Source: Streptomyces cyaneogriseus subsp. noncyanogenus (lineage in GTDB: Bacteria > Actinomycetota > Actinomycetes > Streptomycetales > Streptomycetaceae). Taken from it: a stretch of 64,000 nucleotides of DNA. A model generated the notes under the pieces. The model searched no databases and was not told the origin of the DNA. It worked only from the letters and a program-made list of their open reading frames with translations. The DNA lies in contig NZ_CP010849.1 in assembly GCF_000931445.1 (NCBI RefSeq), forward strand, positions 4,650,001 to 4,714,000. Reading direction: 5' to 3'. A program made the translations under genes and the position numbers. The stretch's first letter is position 1; the number at the start of each line of letters is the position of its first letter. Of this stretch, positions 1-8,743 are shown in pieces.

Positions 1-531
1 CTGCCCGATCGTCGCGAAGTGCCACATCGCGTAACCGTCCGCGCGGGACTGGCGGATGCCGCCCGTGCGCACCGCCGGGTTGGGCGTGGGCATCGAGCCG
101 TCCACGGCCGCGCTGAAGCCGATGACCACCCCGTCCACACCGGCGAAGCGCACGACGTGCTCCACCGGGATGCCGTCGGAGCCGGTGATCGCCTTCGAGC
201 GGGAGGTGACCGCGTAGCTGCCCGGCGCCGGGTCCACCGAGCTGGGCACGACCTTGAACGTGCGCTGGACCCGGTTGTCCGGGCCGACCAGCCACACCCG
301 GTCGTCGTCCAGCGAGTACACGACCCGTTCGCCCTGCCCGGAGCCGCTCGGCAGCGCGGTGGGGTTCCGCTGGTCGCGGGGCGGCTTGGCGGGGCCCGGA
401 GCGGGGGCGGCGGAGCGCGGCTTGCCCAGACCGGCCGGGACGGTGGCCGACGCCTGGTAGGCGAGGACGCCCACCGTCACGAGGGCCGTCGCGGTGAGCC
501 CGGCGACGATCACGGCGCTGCTGCTTGCCAC
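1..531 (-). CDS. L,D-transpeptidase (YkuD)-like secreted protein, C-terminus cut off by window edge
   Basis: The 177 visible codons start at a GTG at 531, with GAGGTGG just upstream; the 3' part lies outside the window. The N-terminus (VASSSAVIVAGLTATALVTVGV) is a signal anchor or signal peptide followed by a Pro/Ala-rich linker, so the protein is exported or membrane tethered. The visible end (RTGGIRQSRADGYAMWHF) lines up with the YkuD signature SHGC(I/V)R...DA..LW, but Gly stands where the catalytic Cys belongs. The fold assignment is inferred from this weak motif and the spacing of an upstream VEHVVRF segment. It is divergent from tsaB. It could be a non-catalytic wall-binding homologue or an unrelated secreted protein. 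Confidence 0.6.
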   Translation of the reverse strand, partial: MASSSAVIVAGLTATALVTVGVLAYQASATVPAGLGKPRSAAPAPGPAKPPRDQRNPTALPSGSGQGERVVYSLDDDRVWLVGPDNRVQRTFKVVPSSVDPAPGSYAVTSRSKAITGSDGIPVEHVVRFAGVDGVVIGFSAAVDGSMPTPNPAVRTGGIRQSRADGYAMWHFATIGQ

Positions 532-639
532 TGGCGACCACCTCGTCGTCGTACGTCGTGCTTGGTGGCGACGGTAGCAGGATGTGACCGTCCGACCCGG
601 GCGGCCGTGCGCCCGGCGCGGGAGCCGTAGGCTGTTTGC

Positions 640-1293
640 GTGCTCTTGCTCGCTCTGGATACCGCCACTCCCGCCGTGACCGTCGCGCTGCACGACGGTA
701 CGGACGTCATCGCCTCGTCGAGCCAGGTCGACGCGCGCCGCCACGGTGAGCTGCTGCTTCCGGCCGTGGACCGGGTGCTCGCCGAGGCCGGCCTGAAGCT
801 CGACGCCGTCACCGGCATCGTCGCCGGCATCGGGCCGGGCCCGTACACCGGCCTGCGCGTCGGCCTGATGACCGCGGAGACCTTCTCCCTCGCGCTCGGC
901 GTGCCCGTGCACGGGGTGTGCACGCTGGACGGCCTCGCCTACGCCGCCGACCTGCCGGGCCCCTTCGTCGTGGCGACCGACGCCCGCCGCAAGGAGGTCT
1001 ACTGGGCCCGCTACGCCGACTCCCGCACCCGCCTGACCGATCCGGCCGTCGACCGCCCCGCCGACATCGCCGAGCAGGTCCGCGGACTGCCCGCGGTCGG
1101 CGCGGGCGCGCTGCTGTACCCGGAGACCTTCCCCCGGGCGCACGAGCCCGAGCACGTCTCGGCCGCCGCCCTGGCCCGGCTGGCCGCGGAGAAGCTCGCG
1201 GCCGGCGAGGACCTGCCCGCGCCCCGGCCGCTGTACCTGCGCCGGCCCGACGCCCAGGTCCCCAAGAACTACAAGGTGGTCACGCCGAAGTGA
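640..1293 (+). CDS. tsaB: tRNA threonylcarbamoyladenosine biosynthesis protein TsaB
   Basis: This is the inactive ASKHA-fold partner of TsaD. TsaB, TsaD and TsaE transfer threonylcarbamoyl to A37 of ANN-decoding tRNAs in the cytoplasm. The 217-residue protein begins MLLLALDTATPAVTVAL and carries the GPGPYTGLRVG segment typical of TsaB/YeaZ. The GTG start at 640 lies six bases after TAGGCT (628-633), which looks like a -10 box, so the mRNA may be leaderless. Its stop overlaps the rimI start (GTGA at 1290), so tsaB, rimI, tsaD and the small gene after them form one tightly coupled operon. tsaE is not in the window. Confidence 0.93.
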   Translation: MLLLALDTATPAVTVALHDGTDVIASSSQVDARRHGELLLPAVDRVLAEAGLKLDAVTGIVAGIGPGPYTGLRVGLMTAETFSLALGVPVHGVCTLDGLAYAADLPGPFVVATDARRKEVYWARYADSRTRLTDPAVDRPADIAEQVRGLPAVGAGALLYPETFPRAHEPEHVSAAALARLAAEKLAAGEDLPAPRPLYLRRPDAQVPKNYKVVTPK

Positions 1294-1817
1294 CCGGGCA
1301 AGTGACCGGGCCGGCGCCCGCCGCGCTGCGCGAGATGCGCTGGTGGGACATCGACCCCGTGCTGGAGCTGGAACGGGAGCTGTTCCCCGAGGACGCCTGG
1401 TCGCGCGGGATGTTCTGGTCCGAGCTGGCCCACGCGCGCGGGCCCGAGGCCACCCGCCGCTACCTCGTCGCGGAGCTGGACGGCCGGATCGCCGGGTACG
1501 CGGGCCTGGCCGCCTCCGGGGGCGTCGGCGACGTCCAGACCATCGCGGTCGCCCGCGACCAGTGGGGCACCGGCCTCGGCAGTCGGCTGCTGACCGGGCT
1601 GCTGCGCGCCGCGACCGCCTTCGAGTGCGCCGAGGTGCTCCTCGAATGCCGCGTCGACAACGTCCGCGCCCAGAAGCTCTACGAGCGCTTCGGCTTCGAG
1701 CCCATCGGCTTCAGACGCGGCTACTACCAGCCGGGGAACGTGGACGCCCTGGTGATGCGCCTGACCGACCCCGCAACCTCCCTCAACGGCGTACAAGGAA
1801 CCGAGATCAATGGCTGA
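1290..1817 (+). CDS. rimI: Ribosomal protein S18 alanine N-acetyltransferase RimI
   Basis: A GNAT-family N-acetyltransferase of about 175 residues. The acetyl-CoA loop appears as a QWGTGLGSRLL segment after beta-strand VQTIAVARD, and the C-terminal ECRVDNVRAQKLYERFGF followed by RRGYY is characteristic of RimI. It would acetylate the N-terminal Ala of ribosomal protein S18, or other N-termini. The GTG at 1290 overlaps the tsaB stop; a second in-frame GTG at 1302 is an equally possible start. The 3' end overlaps the tsaD start by eight bases. The tsaB-rimI-tsaD order is conserved in many actinobacteria and supports the call. Confidence 0.9.
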   Translation: MTGQVTGPAPAALREMRWWDIDPVLELERELFPEDAWSRGMFWSELAHARGPEATRRYLVAELDGRIAGYAGLAASGGVGDVQTIAVARDQWGTGLGSRLLTGLLRAATAFECAEVLLECRVDNVRAQKLYERFGFEPIGFRRGYYQPGNVDALVMRLTDPATSLNGVQGTEING

Positions 1818-2916
1818 CTCACGCGACGAGCCTCTCGTCCTGGGTATCGAGACCTCCTGCGACGAGACCGGCGTCGGCATCGTCCGCGGCACCACCCTGC
1901 TGGCCGACGCCGTCGCCTCCAGCGTCGACGAGCACGCCCGCTTCGGCGGTGTCGTGCCGGAGGTGGCGAGCCGCGCCCACCTGGAGGCGATGGTCCCCAC
2001 CATCGACCGCGCGCTGAAGGAGGCGGGGGTGAGCGCCAGGGACCTGGACGGCATCGCCGTCACCGCCGGTCCCGGGCTCGCCGGCGCCCTGCTGGTCGGC
2101 GTCTCCGCGGCGAAGGCGTACGCCTACGCGCTCGGCAAGCCGCTGTACGGCGTCAACCACCTCGCCTCGCACATCTGCGTCGACCAGCTCGAGCACGGCG
2201 CGCTGCCCGAGCCCACGATGGCGCTGCTGGTCTCCGGCGGCCACTCCTCGCTGCTGCTGTCGACGGACATCACCTCCGACGTCCGCCCGATGGGCGCCAC
2301 CATCGACGACGCGGCCGGCGAGGCGTTCGACAAGATCGCCCGCGTGCTGAACCTCGGCTTCCCCGGCGGCCCGGTCATCGACCGGTACGCGCGCGAGGGC
2401 GACCCGGAGGCGATCGCGTTCCCGCGCGGGCTGACCGGGCCGCGCGACCCGGCGTACGACTTCTCCTTCTCCGGTCTGAAGACGGCCGTGGCGCGCTGGA
2501 TCGAGGCCAAGCGGGCGGCGGGAGAGGAGGTGCCGGTGCGGGACGTGGCGGCCTCCTTCCAGGAGGCGGTCGTCGACGTGCTCACCCGCAAGGCCGTGCG
2601 CGCCTGCAAGGACGAGGGCGTCGACCACCTGATGATCGGCGGCGGGGTCGCCGCCAACTCCCGGCTGCGGGCGCTGGCCCAGGAGCGGTGCGAGGCGGCC
2701 GGGATCCGGCTGCGGGTGCCCCGGCCCAAGCTGTGCACGGACAACGGCGCGATGGTCGCGGCGCTCGGCGCGGAGATGGTCGCCCGGGGCCGGGCCGCCT
2801 CCGACTGGGACCTGTCGGCGGACTCGTCGCTGCCCGTCACGGACCCGCACGTCCCGGGCCGCGCGCACGGGCACGACCATGTGCACGAGGTGAGCAAGGA
2901 GAACCTGTACTCATGA
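1810..2916 (+). CDS. tsaD: tRNA N6-adenosine threonylcarbamoyltransferase TsaD
   Basis: The catalytic subunit of the t6A complex (Kae1/Gcp family), 368 residues, usual size plus a short tail. It opens with the ASKHA phosphate-1 segment VLGIETSCDETGVG. The metal-binding HxxxH is present as NHLASHICVDQ, and the second nucleotide segments include VSGGHSSLL and MIGGGVAANSRLR. The ATG at 1810 is preceded by AAGGAACCGAG within rimI. A His-rich C-terminal extension (GRAHGHDHVH) adds to the family core. It is translationally coupled on both sides: an overlap with rimI, and an ATGA overlap with the next gene. Confidence 0.96.
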   Translation: MADSRDEPLVLGIETSCDETGVGIVRGTTLLADAVASSVDEHARFGGVVPEVASRAHLEAMVPTIDRALKEAGVSARDLDGIAVTAGPGLAGALLVGVSAAKAYAYALGKPLYGVNHLASHICVDQLEHGALPEPTMALLVSGGHSSLLLSTDITSDVRPMGATIDDAAGEAFDKIARVLNLGFPGGPVIDRYAREGDPEAIAFPRGLTGPRDPAYDFSFSGLKTAVARWIEAKRAAGEEVPVRDVAASFQEAVVDVLTRKAVRACKDEGVDHLMIGGGVAANSRLRALAQERCEAAGIRLRVPRPKLCTDNGAMVAALGAEMVARGRAASDWDLSADSSLPVTDPHVPGRAHGHDHVHEVSKENLYS

Positions 2917-3170
2917 CGGTGGCCCTGATGTGGGAGGCGCGGGCCGTGGCCGGGCGGGGCGGGGAACTGCTGGCCTGGGCCCGGGCGCGGGAGCTGCCGC
3001 GCGTCCCGCTGCGCCGGGAGACCTTCCGCGCCCCGCAGGACAGGGTCCTGGTCATCACCTGGTGGGACGCCCCCTACGACGCCGACCTGCCCGAACTCCC
3101 CGAGCCGGACCCGGAGCTGGTCACGCGGGCGGTGCACCGGTGGCGGTTCGAGGCGGTGGACGGGGACTGA
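2913..3170 (+). CDS. Small conserved hypothetical protein following tsaD
   Basis: An 85-residue protein whose ATG at 2913 overlaps the tsaD stop (ATGA). The overlap and normal GC-rich codon usage argue that it is translated. The sequence (TVALMWEARAVAGRGGELL, then VLVITWWDA and ending HRWRFEAVDGD) has the short alternating strand-helix pattern of small dimeric alpha/beta-barrel proteins such as the antibiotic-monooxygenase fold. I see no catalytic motif, no signal peptide and no membrane segment. Its place in the t6A operon is the only functional hint. I do not recognise a named family. Confidence 0.7.
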   Translation: MTVALMWEARAVAGRGGELLAWARARELPRVPLRRETFRAPQDRVLVITWWDAPYDADLPELPEPDPELVTRAVHRWRFEAVDGD

Positions 3171-3378
3171 CCGGGGGACGGGGGAGCGCCCCCGGAGCGG
3201 GGGCGCGGGACATCCCCGTCACCGGGGGCCGGCCGGCGCGACCCGCCCGCCGTGAGGGCCCCGGGACGGGCCGGACGGCGTGTCCGTCGCTCCGCCCCGG
3301 CGAATGTTGCGGCCCGTCGACCGAATGTTCCGGAGCGCCCGGATGCCCCGATGGCTTCATCCGCGAGGGCCGCGGGGA

Positions 3379-3384
3379 TACGAT
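3379..3384 (+). promoter_or_regulatory. -10 box of a probable leaderless promoter for the LacI-type gene
   Basis: TACGAT lies seven bases before the ATG at 3392, and a TTCATC that could be a -35 sits 17 bases upstream (3356-3361). This spacing would place the transcription start at or next to the start codon. Confidence 0.4.
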
Positions 3385-3391
3385 CGCCGCC

Positions 3392-4468
3392 ATGACATCC
3401 CCGCAGCCCGCTGAAACCCGGACGCAAGGGCGATCCACGCAGTCCGCGACACTCGCCGAGATCGCCCGGGCGGCCGGTGTGTCGGCACCGACTGTTTCGA
3501 AGGTCCTCAATGGACGCGCCGACGTCGCCCCGGCCACCCGGAGCCGGGTGGAGGAGCTGCTGCGCGCCCACGGCTACCGCCGCCGACGGGCCGAGGCGAC
3601 CCGCTCGCCCCTCATCGACCTGGTCTTCCACGAACTGGAGAGCGCCTGGGCGATGGAGGTCATCCGGGGCGTGGAGAACGTGGCACGGGACGCGGGTCTG
3701 AGCGTCGTCCTCTCCGAGAGCGCCGGACGGCTGACCCCCGGGCGGAGCTGGGCCGATCAGGTCGCCGCCCGCCGCCCGCACGGCGTGGTGCTGGTGCTGT
3801 CCGGCCTCGACGAGTCCCAGCGCGCCCTGCTGACCAGCCGTTCCATCCCGTTCGTGGTGATGGACCCGGCCGGTGACCCGGGCACCGACGTGCCGTCCAT
3901 CGGCGCCACCAACTGGCAGGGCGGGCTGGCGGCCACCCGCCATCTGGTCGAACTCGGGCACCGCAGGATCGGCGCGATCAGCGGCCCGTCGCGGATGATG
4001 TGCAGCCGCGCCCGCGTCGACGGCTACCGGGCCGCCCTGGAGACGGCCGGGCTGCCGGTGGACCCCGAGCTGATCACCGCCGGCGACTTCCACCACGAGG
4101 CCGGCTACCGCCAGGGCCTCGCCCTGCTGCGCCGCCCCGACCGCCCCACCGCCGTCTTCGCCGGCAACGACCTCCAGGCGCTCGGGCTGTACGAGGCCGC
4201 GCGCGAGCTGGGACTGCGCATCCCGGAGGACCTCAGCGTGGTCGGTTTCGACGACCTGCCGGTGGCGCGCTGGGTGGGGCCGCCGCTGACGACCGTACGG
4301 CAGCCGCTGACCGAGATGGCCGAGGCCGCCGCCCGCCTGGTCCTCGACCTCGGCCGCGCCGACGGCTCCGCGGCGGCGACCCGGGTGGAGCTGGCGACCA
4401 GCCTCGTGGTGCGCAGCAGCACGGCGCCCCCCGCGTCGGCCCGGGCGGAGACCTCGGGGGAGGGCTGA
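3392..4468 (+). CDS. LacI-family transcriptional regulator
   Basis: A 358-residue repressor-type regulator. The N-terminal helix-turn-helix (about residues 17-40; AEIARAAGVSAPTVSKVLNG) is followed by the hinge sequence GYRRRRAEATR and a periplasmic-binding-protein-like effector domain with GVVLVLSG, the ATRHLVELGHRRIGAISGP segment and DDLPVARWVGPPLTTVRQP. LacI proteins of this type bind sugars or other small carbon compounds. No transporter or catabolic operon is adjacent, so the ligand cannot be guessed. The gene is single and appears to have its own leaderless promoter. The Ser/Thr-rich tail is ordinary for Streptomyces members. Confidence 0.93.
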   Translation: MTSPQPAETRTQGRSTQSATLAEIARAAGVSAPTVSKVLNGRADVAPATRSRVEELLRAHGYRRRRAEATRSPLIDLVFHELESAWAMEVIRGVENVARDAGLSVVLSESAGRLTPGRSWADQVAARRPHGVVLVLSGLDESQRALLTSRSIPFVVMDPAGDPGTDVPSIGATNWQGGLAATRHLVELGHRRIGAISGPSRMMCSRARVDGYRAALETAGLPVDPELITAGDFHHEAGYRQGLALLRRPDRPTAVFAGNDLQALGLYEAARELGLRIPEDLSVVGFDDLPVARWVGPPLTTVRQPLTEMAEAAARLVLDLGRADGSAAATRVELATSLVVRSSTAPPASARAETSGEG

Positions 4469-4603
4469 AAAAAATCTGAGAATTCCCTAGAAAGTCCGTC
4501 CCGGACGTCCGCCCGTCATAAATCGGACGTACGTTCCTCCCTGTAGGCGACACGGGGGAAACGCGGGCGGTGCGCGCGGCGCGCCGGGGACGGGGGCGGG
4601 CCC

Positions 4604-5605
4604 ATGGGCGGGCGGTCGAGGGTCGTGCGGATCGCCGGTCTCGCCCTGGCGGGCGCGCTGCTGCTGGGCGCCGCCGCGGCGGGGTGGGCGTACCGGCACC
4701 TGAGCGGCAACATCACCAGCGTCGACATCGACCACGCCCTCGGCGACGACCGCCCGGCCCGGCCCGGGGCGGCGCCGTCCGCCGCGGCCCCGCTGCCCAG
4801 CGGGCCGTTGAACATCCTCGTCCTCGGCTCGGACTCGCGCGGCGGCGCCGAGAACCAGGAGCTGGGCGGCGGCGACAGCGAGGGCGCACGCTCGGACACC
4901 GCCATGATCGTCCATCTCGACGCGGGCCGTACCGGCGCGACCGTCGTGAGCATCCCGCGCGACACGCTCGTCACGCGCCCCTCGTGCCCGCTGCCGACGG
5001 GCGGTGCGACGCGCGAGGCGCGGAACGCGATGTTCAACAGCGCGTACGCCGTGGGCGGTCCGGTCTGCGCGGTCAAGACGGCCGAGGCGCTCACGAACGT
5101 CCGCATGGACCACTACCTGGAGATCGACTTCTCGGGCTTCGCCCGGCTGGTGGACGCGCTCGGCGGGGTCACCGTCACGACCGACGAGGACATCGACGAC
5201 GACAAGAGCCGTCTGCGCCTTCCGGCGGGCACCCACCACCTCAACGGCACCCAGGCGCTGGGCCTGGCCCGCACCCGGTACGGCCTGGCCCAGGGCAGCG
5301 ACCTGGCCCGCATAGAGCTCCAGCACAAGCTGGTCAGGGCGCTGCTGGAGCGGATCTCCTCGGCCGGTCTGCTCACCGACCCGGCAAGGCTCTACCGGAT
5401 CGCCGACGCGGTCACCGGCAGCATCACCACCGACACCGGCCTGGACTCCCTCGGCGAACTGGTCGGCCTCGGCCAGAGCCTGCGGGGCCTGTCCCCGTCC
5501 GGCGTGCGGACGGTGACGATGCCGGTGGCGCCGGCGCCCTGGGACGCCAACCGGGTGGTGGCGAGGCAACCGGAGGCCGAGCGGCTCTGGGCCGCGCTGC
5601 GCTGA
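4604..5605 (+). CDS. LytR-CpsA-Psr (LCP) family cell-wall polymer ligase
   Basis: LCP enzymes move lipid-linked glycopolymers such as teichoic acids onto peptidoglycan at the outer membrane face. The 333-residue protein has one N-terminal membrane segment (LALAGALLLGAAAAGWAY), then an extracytoplasmic catalytic domain with the family signatures NILVLGSDSRGG, a DTAMIVHLD segment, VSIPRDT, a MDHYLEIDFSGFARLVDALG segment, and the Arg-rich LARTRYGLAQGSDLARIELQ. All the conserved Asp and Arg residues I can place are present. ATG at 4604 is chosen because it precedes the membrane segment and follows a GGGGACGGGGGCGGG stretch. The upstream 4480-4560 region is unusually A/T rich and probably holds the promoter. 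Confidence 0.9.
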   Translation: MGGRSRVVRIAGLALAGALLLGAAAAGWAYRHLSGNITSVDIDHALGDDRPARPGAAPSAAAPLPSGPLNILVLGSDSRGGAENQELGGGDSEGARSDTAMIVHLDAGRTGATVVSIPRDTLVTRPSCPLPTGGATREARNAMFNSAYAVGGPVCAVKTAEALTNVRMDHYLEIDFSGFARLVDALGGVTVTTDEDIDDDKSRLRLPAGTHHLNGTQALGLARTRYGLAQGSDLARIELQHKLVRALLERISSAGLLTDPARLYRIADAVTGSITTDTGLDSLGELVGLGQSLRGLSPSGVRTVTMPVAPAPWDANRVVARQPEAERLWAALR

Positions 5606-5695
5606 CCGCGCCCGCCCTGGCCGCGCCCGCCCGGACGTCCACGGCGTGCCGCGCCCGCCCGGCGTCCAGAGCGTGCCGGACGGGCCCGGGCGCCC

Positions 5696-6892
5696 TCAGG
5701 AGGTACCGGACAGGCCCGGGCGCACCGGATGCCCGATGAGCATCGCCGGGGCCCCCGCCACCCGGGTCAGGAACACCGTCGCCGCGTTCGGCCCCTGCGG
5801 CTTGACCTTGCGCCGCAGCTCCTCCGGCTCGACCGCGGATCCCCGCTTCTTCACGGTCAGTGTCCCGACCCCCCGCTCCCGCAGCAGCGCCTTCAGCTTC
5901 TTGACGTTGAAGGGGAGGTGGTCGGTGATCTCGTACGCGGCGGCGTACGGCGTGGGCAGCAGGCCGTCGGCCGTGACATAGGCGATGGTCGCGTCGAGCA
6001 GCCCGCCGCCGACCTGATCGGCGACCTCGGCGACCAGATGGGCGCGGACGACCGCCCCGTCGGGCTCGTACAGGTACCGCCCGACGGGCCGCACCGCCGG
6101 GTCGGGCAGGCGCCGGGAGAGCAGCGTGCGCGGCCCCGGCAGCAGGGTGGCCCGCACGGCCGCGGGCTCGGTGCCGAACCAGAGCACCGCCTCCTTCACG
6201 TCCCCGCCGTCGGAGATCCACTCGGCCTCCGCGCCGGCGGGCACGGCCTCGTGGGGGATGCCGGGCGCGACCTTCAGCGCGGCGGCCAGCGGCGCCCTGC
6301 GGGCCGCCTCCACGGCCCAGGACAGGGGCGGCGAGTACGCCTCCGGATCGAAGATGCGGCCCCGTCCCCCGCGTCGCGCCGGATCGACGAAGACGGCGTC
6401 GTACCCGGCCGTGTCCACCTCCGTGACGTCCGCCTCGCGGACCTCGACGAGCCCGGCGAGGCCGAGCGCGTCGGCGTTGGCGCGCGCCACCGCCGCCGTC
6501 AGCGGGTCCCGGTCCACGGCCAGCACCCGGATCCCGGCCCGGGCCAGCGCGATCGCGTCACCGCCGATCCCGCAGCACAGGTCGGCCACCGAGGTCACCC
6601 CCAGCGCCTTCATCCGCTCCGCCCGGTACGCCGCCACCGTCGTCCGCGTCGACTGCTCGACCCCGTTGGGCGTGAAGAACATCCGCCCGGCGTCCTGGGC
6701 CCCGAACTTCGCCACCGCCCGCTGGCGCAGCCGCGCCTGTCCGAGCGCCGCCGACACCAGCGCGGCGGGGTGGTCGCGCCGCAACCGGGTGGCGACCGCC
6801 AGCTCGTGGGCGGGGTCGGTGCCGCGCACCTCGTCGAGGAGGGCGCGGCCCTCGGGGGTGAGCAGGGACAGGAGGGCGTCGAGGTCGTTCAC
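5696..6892 (-). CDS. Class I SAM-dependent methyltransferase with THUMP-like C-terminal domain
   Basis: A 398-residue cytoplasmic protein. The centre holds a class I methyltransferase fold: SVADLCCGIGGDAIALARAG is the SAM-binding motif I, VLAVDRDP is motif II and YDAVFVDPARR resembles the (D/N)PP(Y/F)-type motif IV. The C-terminal third (GTLTVKKRGSAVEPEELRRK) matches the THUMP-like extension described for RNA methyltransferase relatives. The likely substrate is a structured RNA, but which one is unknown. The GTG at 6892 is the only in-frame start near the first conserved block; the ATG at 6900 is out of frame. It is divergent from the deacetylase pair. Confidence 0.85.
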   Translation of the reverse strand: MNDLDALLSLLTPEGRALLDEVRGTDPAHELAVATRLRRDHPAALVSAALGQARLRQRAVAKFGAQDAGRMFFTPNGVEQSTRTTVAAYRAERMKALGVTSVADLCCGIGGDAIALARAGIRVLAVDRDPLTAAVARANADALGLAGLVEVREADVTEVDTAGYDAVFVDPARRGGRGRIFDPEAYSPPLSWAVEAARRAPLAAALKVAPGIPHEAVPAGAEAEWISDGGDVKEAVLWFGTEPAAVRATLLPGPRTLLSRRLPDPAVRPVGRYLYEPDGAVVRAHLVAEVADQVGGGLLDATIAYVTADGLLPTPYAAAYEITDHLPFNVKKLKALLRERGVGTLTVKKRGSAVEPEELRRKVKPQGPNAATVFLTRVAGAPAMLIGHPVRPGLSGTS

Positions 6893-6982
6893 CGGCTCAT
6901 TGTCGGCCAGTCGGTGGATGGTGTGCCGCCGGCCGCGGTGTCGGGCCGGGTTCCGGGGCCGCGGCTGCGAGGATCCGGCACC

Positions 6983-7918
6983 ATGCGAGCAGTCGTACAA
7001 AATGACAAAGCCGGGGTGCTGTCGAAGGTGTCGCCGGGGACGCGGATCCGCGGCGGCCTCGCCGTGCTCGCCGTCGCCTCCCTGGCCGCGGGCTGTGCGC
7101 ACGACGCCTCCGAGGTGGGGCCCGCCGCCGGCCAGCCGCTCCAGGCGCCCCCGGCCCGCGCGCTCGACTCCTACGCCTCCAAGCTGAGCGCGGCGCACGC
7201 CGCCCGGGCCGCCGCCGCCCGGCGCTGGGGCCTGAAGCGGGTGCCCCTGACGGCCCCGCCGCCGCCCGCGCGCAAGCCGGTGATCACCACCCGCCCCGGC
7301 TTCGAGGTCGACGACCACGAGGAGCAGGGGCTGCCGCCGGTCTTCACCACCGTCCCCACCGAGGAGAAGATCGTCTTCCTCACCATCGACGACGGCGCCG
7401 AGAAGGACCCGGCGTTCCTGCGGATGATGAGCGAGTTGCAGGTGCCGTACACCGCCTTCCTCAGCGACTACCTGGTCAAGGAGGACTACGGCTACTTCAA
7501 GAAGATGCAGGACCGGGGCGTCACCCTCAACAACCACACCCTGCACCACCCGTACCTGCCCGCCCTGTCCTACAGCAGCCAGGAGCGCGAGATCTGCGGC
7601 ATGCAGCGGGTGATCCAGGAGCGGTACGGCGAGCGCCCCACCGTCTTCCGCCCGCCGTACGGCAACTACGACGCAAACACCCTGCGCGCCGCCCGGAACT
7701 GCGGCATCGACCACGTGCCCCTGTGGAGCGAGGAGGTCTTCGTCGACCACTGGGAGTACCGCGAGTGGGACCGCTCGCTGCACCCCGGCGACATCGTCCT
7801 CAGCCACTTCCGCGGCCGGGCCGACTGGGGCGGCACGATGCGCGACATGGCGCGCCGGTTCCTGGACAAGGTCACCGCCGAGGGATACGCGGTGGCCCGG
7901 CTGGAGGACTACCTGTGA
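6983..7918 (+). CDS. Polysaccharide deacetylase (CE4/NodB) lipoprotein, first of a tandem pair
   Basis: A 311-residue exported protein. The signal sequence ends in a lipobox (SLAAGC, Cys near residue 37), predicting a lipid anchor on the outer membrane face. The CE4 motifs are complete: TIDDGAE (Asp-Asp), NHTLHHP (metal His pair), FRPPYGNYD and IVLSHF (the final catalytic His). It could deacetylate peptidoglycan or another wall glycan. The start is the ATG at 6983, after GATCCGGCACC. Its stop overlaps the GTG of the next deacetylase, so the two are translated together. It is divergent from the methyltransferase gene. Confidence 0.9.
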   Translation: MRAVVQNDKAGVLSKVSPGTRIRGGLAVLAVASLAAGCAHDASEVGPAAGQPLQAPPARALDSYASKLSAAHAARAAAARRWGLKRVPLTAPPPPARKPVITTRPGFEVDDHEEQGLPPVFTTVPTEEKIVFLTIDDGAEKDPAFLRMMSELQVPYTAFLSDYLVKEDYGYFKKMQDRGVTLNNHTLHHPYLPALSYSSQEREICGMQRVIQERYGERPTVFRPPYGNYDANTLRAARNCGIDHVPLWSEEVFVDHWEYREWDRSLHPGDIVLSHFRGRADWGGTMRDMARRFLDKVTAEGYAVARLEDYL

Positions 7919-8640
7919 GGCGGCGGCGGGCCCGGCTGGCCGGGGCCGCCCTGACGGCCGTCCTGCTCACCGGCTGCGCGCACGTCACCGAACCCCACCC
8001 GCTCGCCCAGCGGCCCGGCGGCAAGGGGACGCGCGAGACCGGACGGGGCCGGCCGCTGCCGGCCGTCGTCGACCACGTCCGCACCCGGGACCCGGTCGTC
8101 TTCCTCACCTACGACGACGGCGCCGAACGCGACCGGCGGTTCCTGGAGCTGGTCCGCGCCCGGCGGCTGCCGGTCACCATGTTCCTCACCGACAGCGTCG
8201 CCGGTCCGGGCTACGGCCACTTCGCGCGGCTGCGCGCGGTCGGCGCGAGCCTGCAGAACCACACCCTGGACCATCCGTCCCTGCGCGGCCTGCCCTACGC
8301 CGGGCAGCGCGCCGAGATCTGCGGCCAGCAGCACAAGCTGAAGGCCCGGTTCGGCGTCCGCCCGCGCCTGTTCCGGCCGCCCTACGGCACGTACGACACC
8401 ACGACCCTGCGCGCCGCCGCCGACTGCGGCCTCGCGGCGGTCGTCCTGTGGCGGGCGGCGGTCGACGACGACGGCGGCCTGACGTACACCCGCGGCGCCC
8501 GCCGGCTCCACCCCGGGGACATCGTCGCCGTGGACCCGGACCGCCCGACGGGCCGCCCGCTGAGCGAGCGCACCGAGCGGGTGCTGCGGGAGATCGAGCG
8601 GCGGGGGCTGCGGGTGGGGCGGCTGGAGGACTACCTCTGA
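7915..8640 (+). CDS. Polysaccharide deacetylase-like lipoprotein, second of the tandem pair
   Basis: A 241-residue paralogue of the upstream gene with a shorter N-terminus. It has a lipobox (VLLTGC) after an Arg-rich start (VRRRRARLAGAA), and keeps TYDDGAE, NHTLDHP and FRPPYGTYD. In contrast to its neighbour, the final motif that normally supplies the catalytic His reads DIVAVDPDRP instead of DIVLSHF, so full CE4 activity is doubtful. The GTG at 7915 overlaps the stop of the upstream gene. The pair probably arose by tandem duplication; both end in RLEDYL. It may act as a binding partner rather than an enzyme. Confidence 0.85.
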   Translation: MRRRRARLAGAALTAVLLTGCAHVTEPHPLAQRPGGKGTRETGRGRPLPAVVDHVRTRDPVVFLTYDDGAERDRRFLELVRARRLPVTMFLTDSVAGPGYGHFARLRAVGASLQNHTLDHPSLRGLPYAGQRAEICGQQHKLKARFGVRPRLFRPPYGTYDTTTLRAAADCGLAAVVLWRAAVDDDGGLTYTRGARRLHPGDIVAVDPDRPTGRPLSERTERVLREIERRGLRVGRLEDYL

Positions 8641-8716
8641 CCCCCCTCTCCGGCCTCCTGCACCCCTCGCACACACGAGCGAGCGCCCCGGCTCGCTCCC
8701 GACGCGCCGTCCGCAA

Positions 8717-8743
8717 TTGGCACTCCGCTTGACCGAGTGCTAA
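8717..8743. promoter_or_regulatory. CIRCE operator 1 (HrcA binding site)
   Basis: TTGGCACTC, nine spacer bases, then GAGTGCTAA: the canonical 9-9-9 HrcA inverted repeat (consensus TTAGCACTC-N9-GAGTGCTAA), with one change in the left arm. It overlaps the likely -35 (TTGACC at 8729-8734) of the groES promoter, so bound HrcA would block RNA polymerase. Confidence 0.95.
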
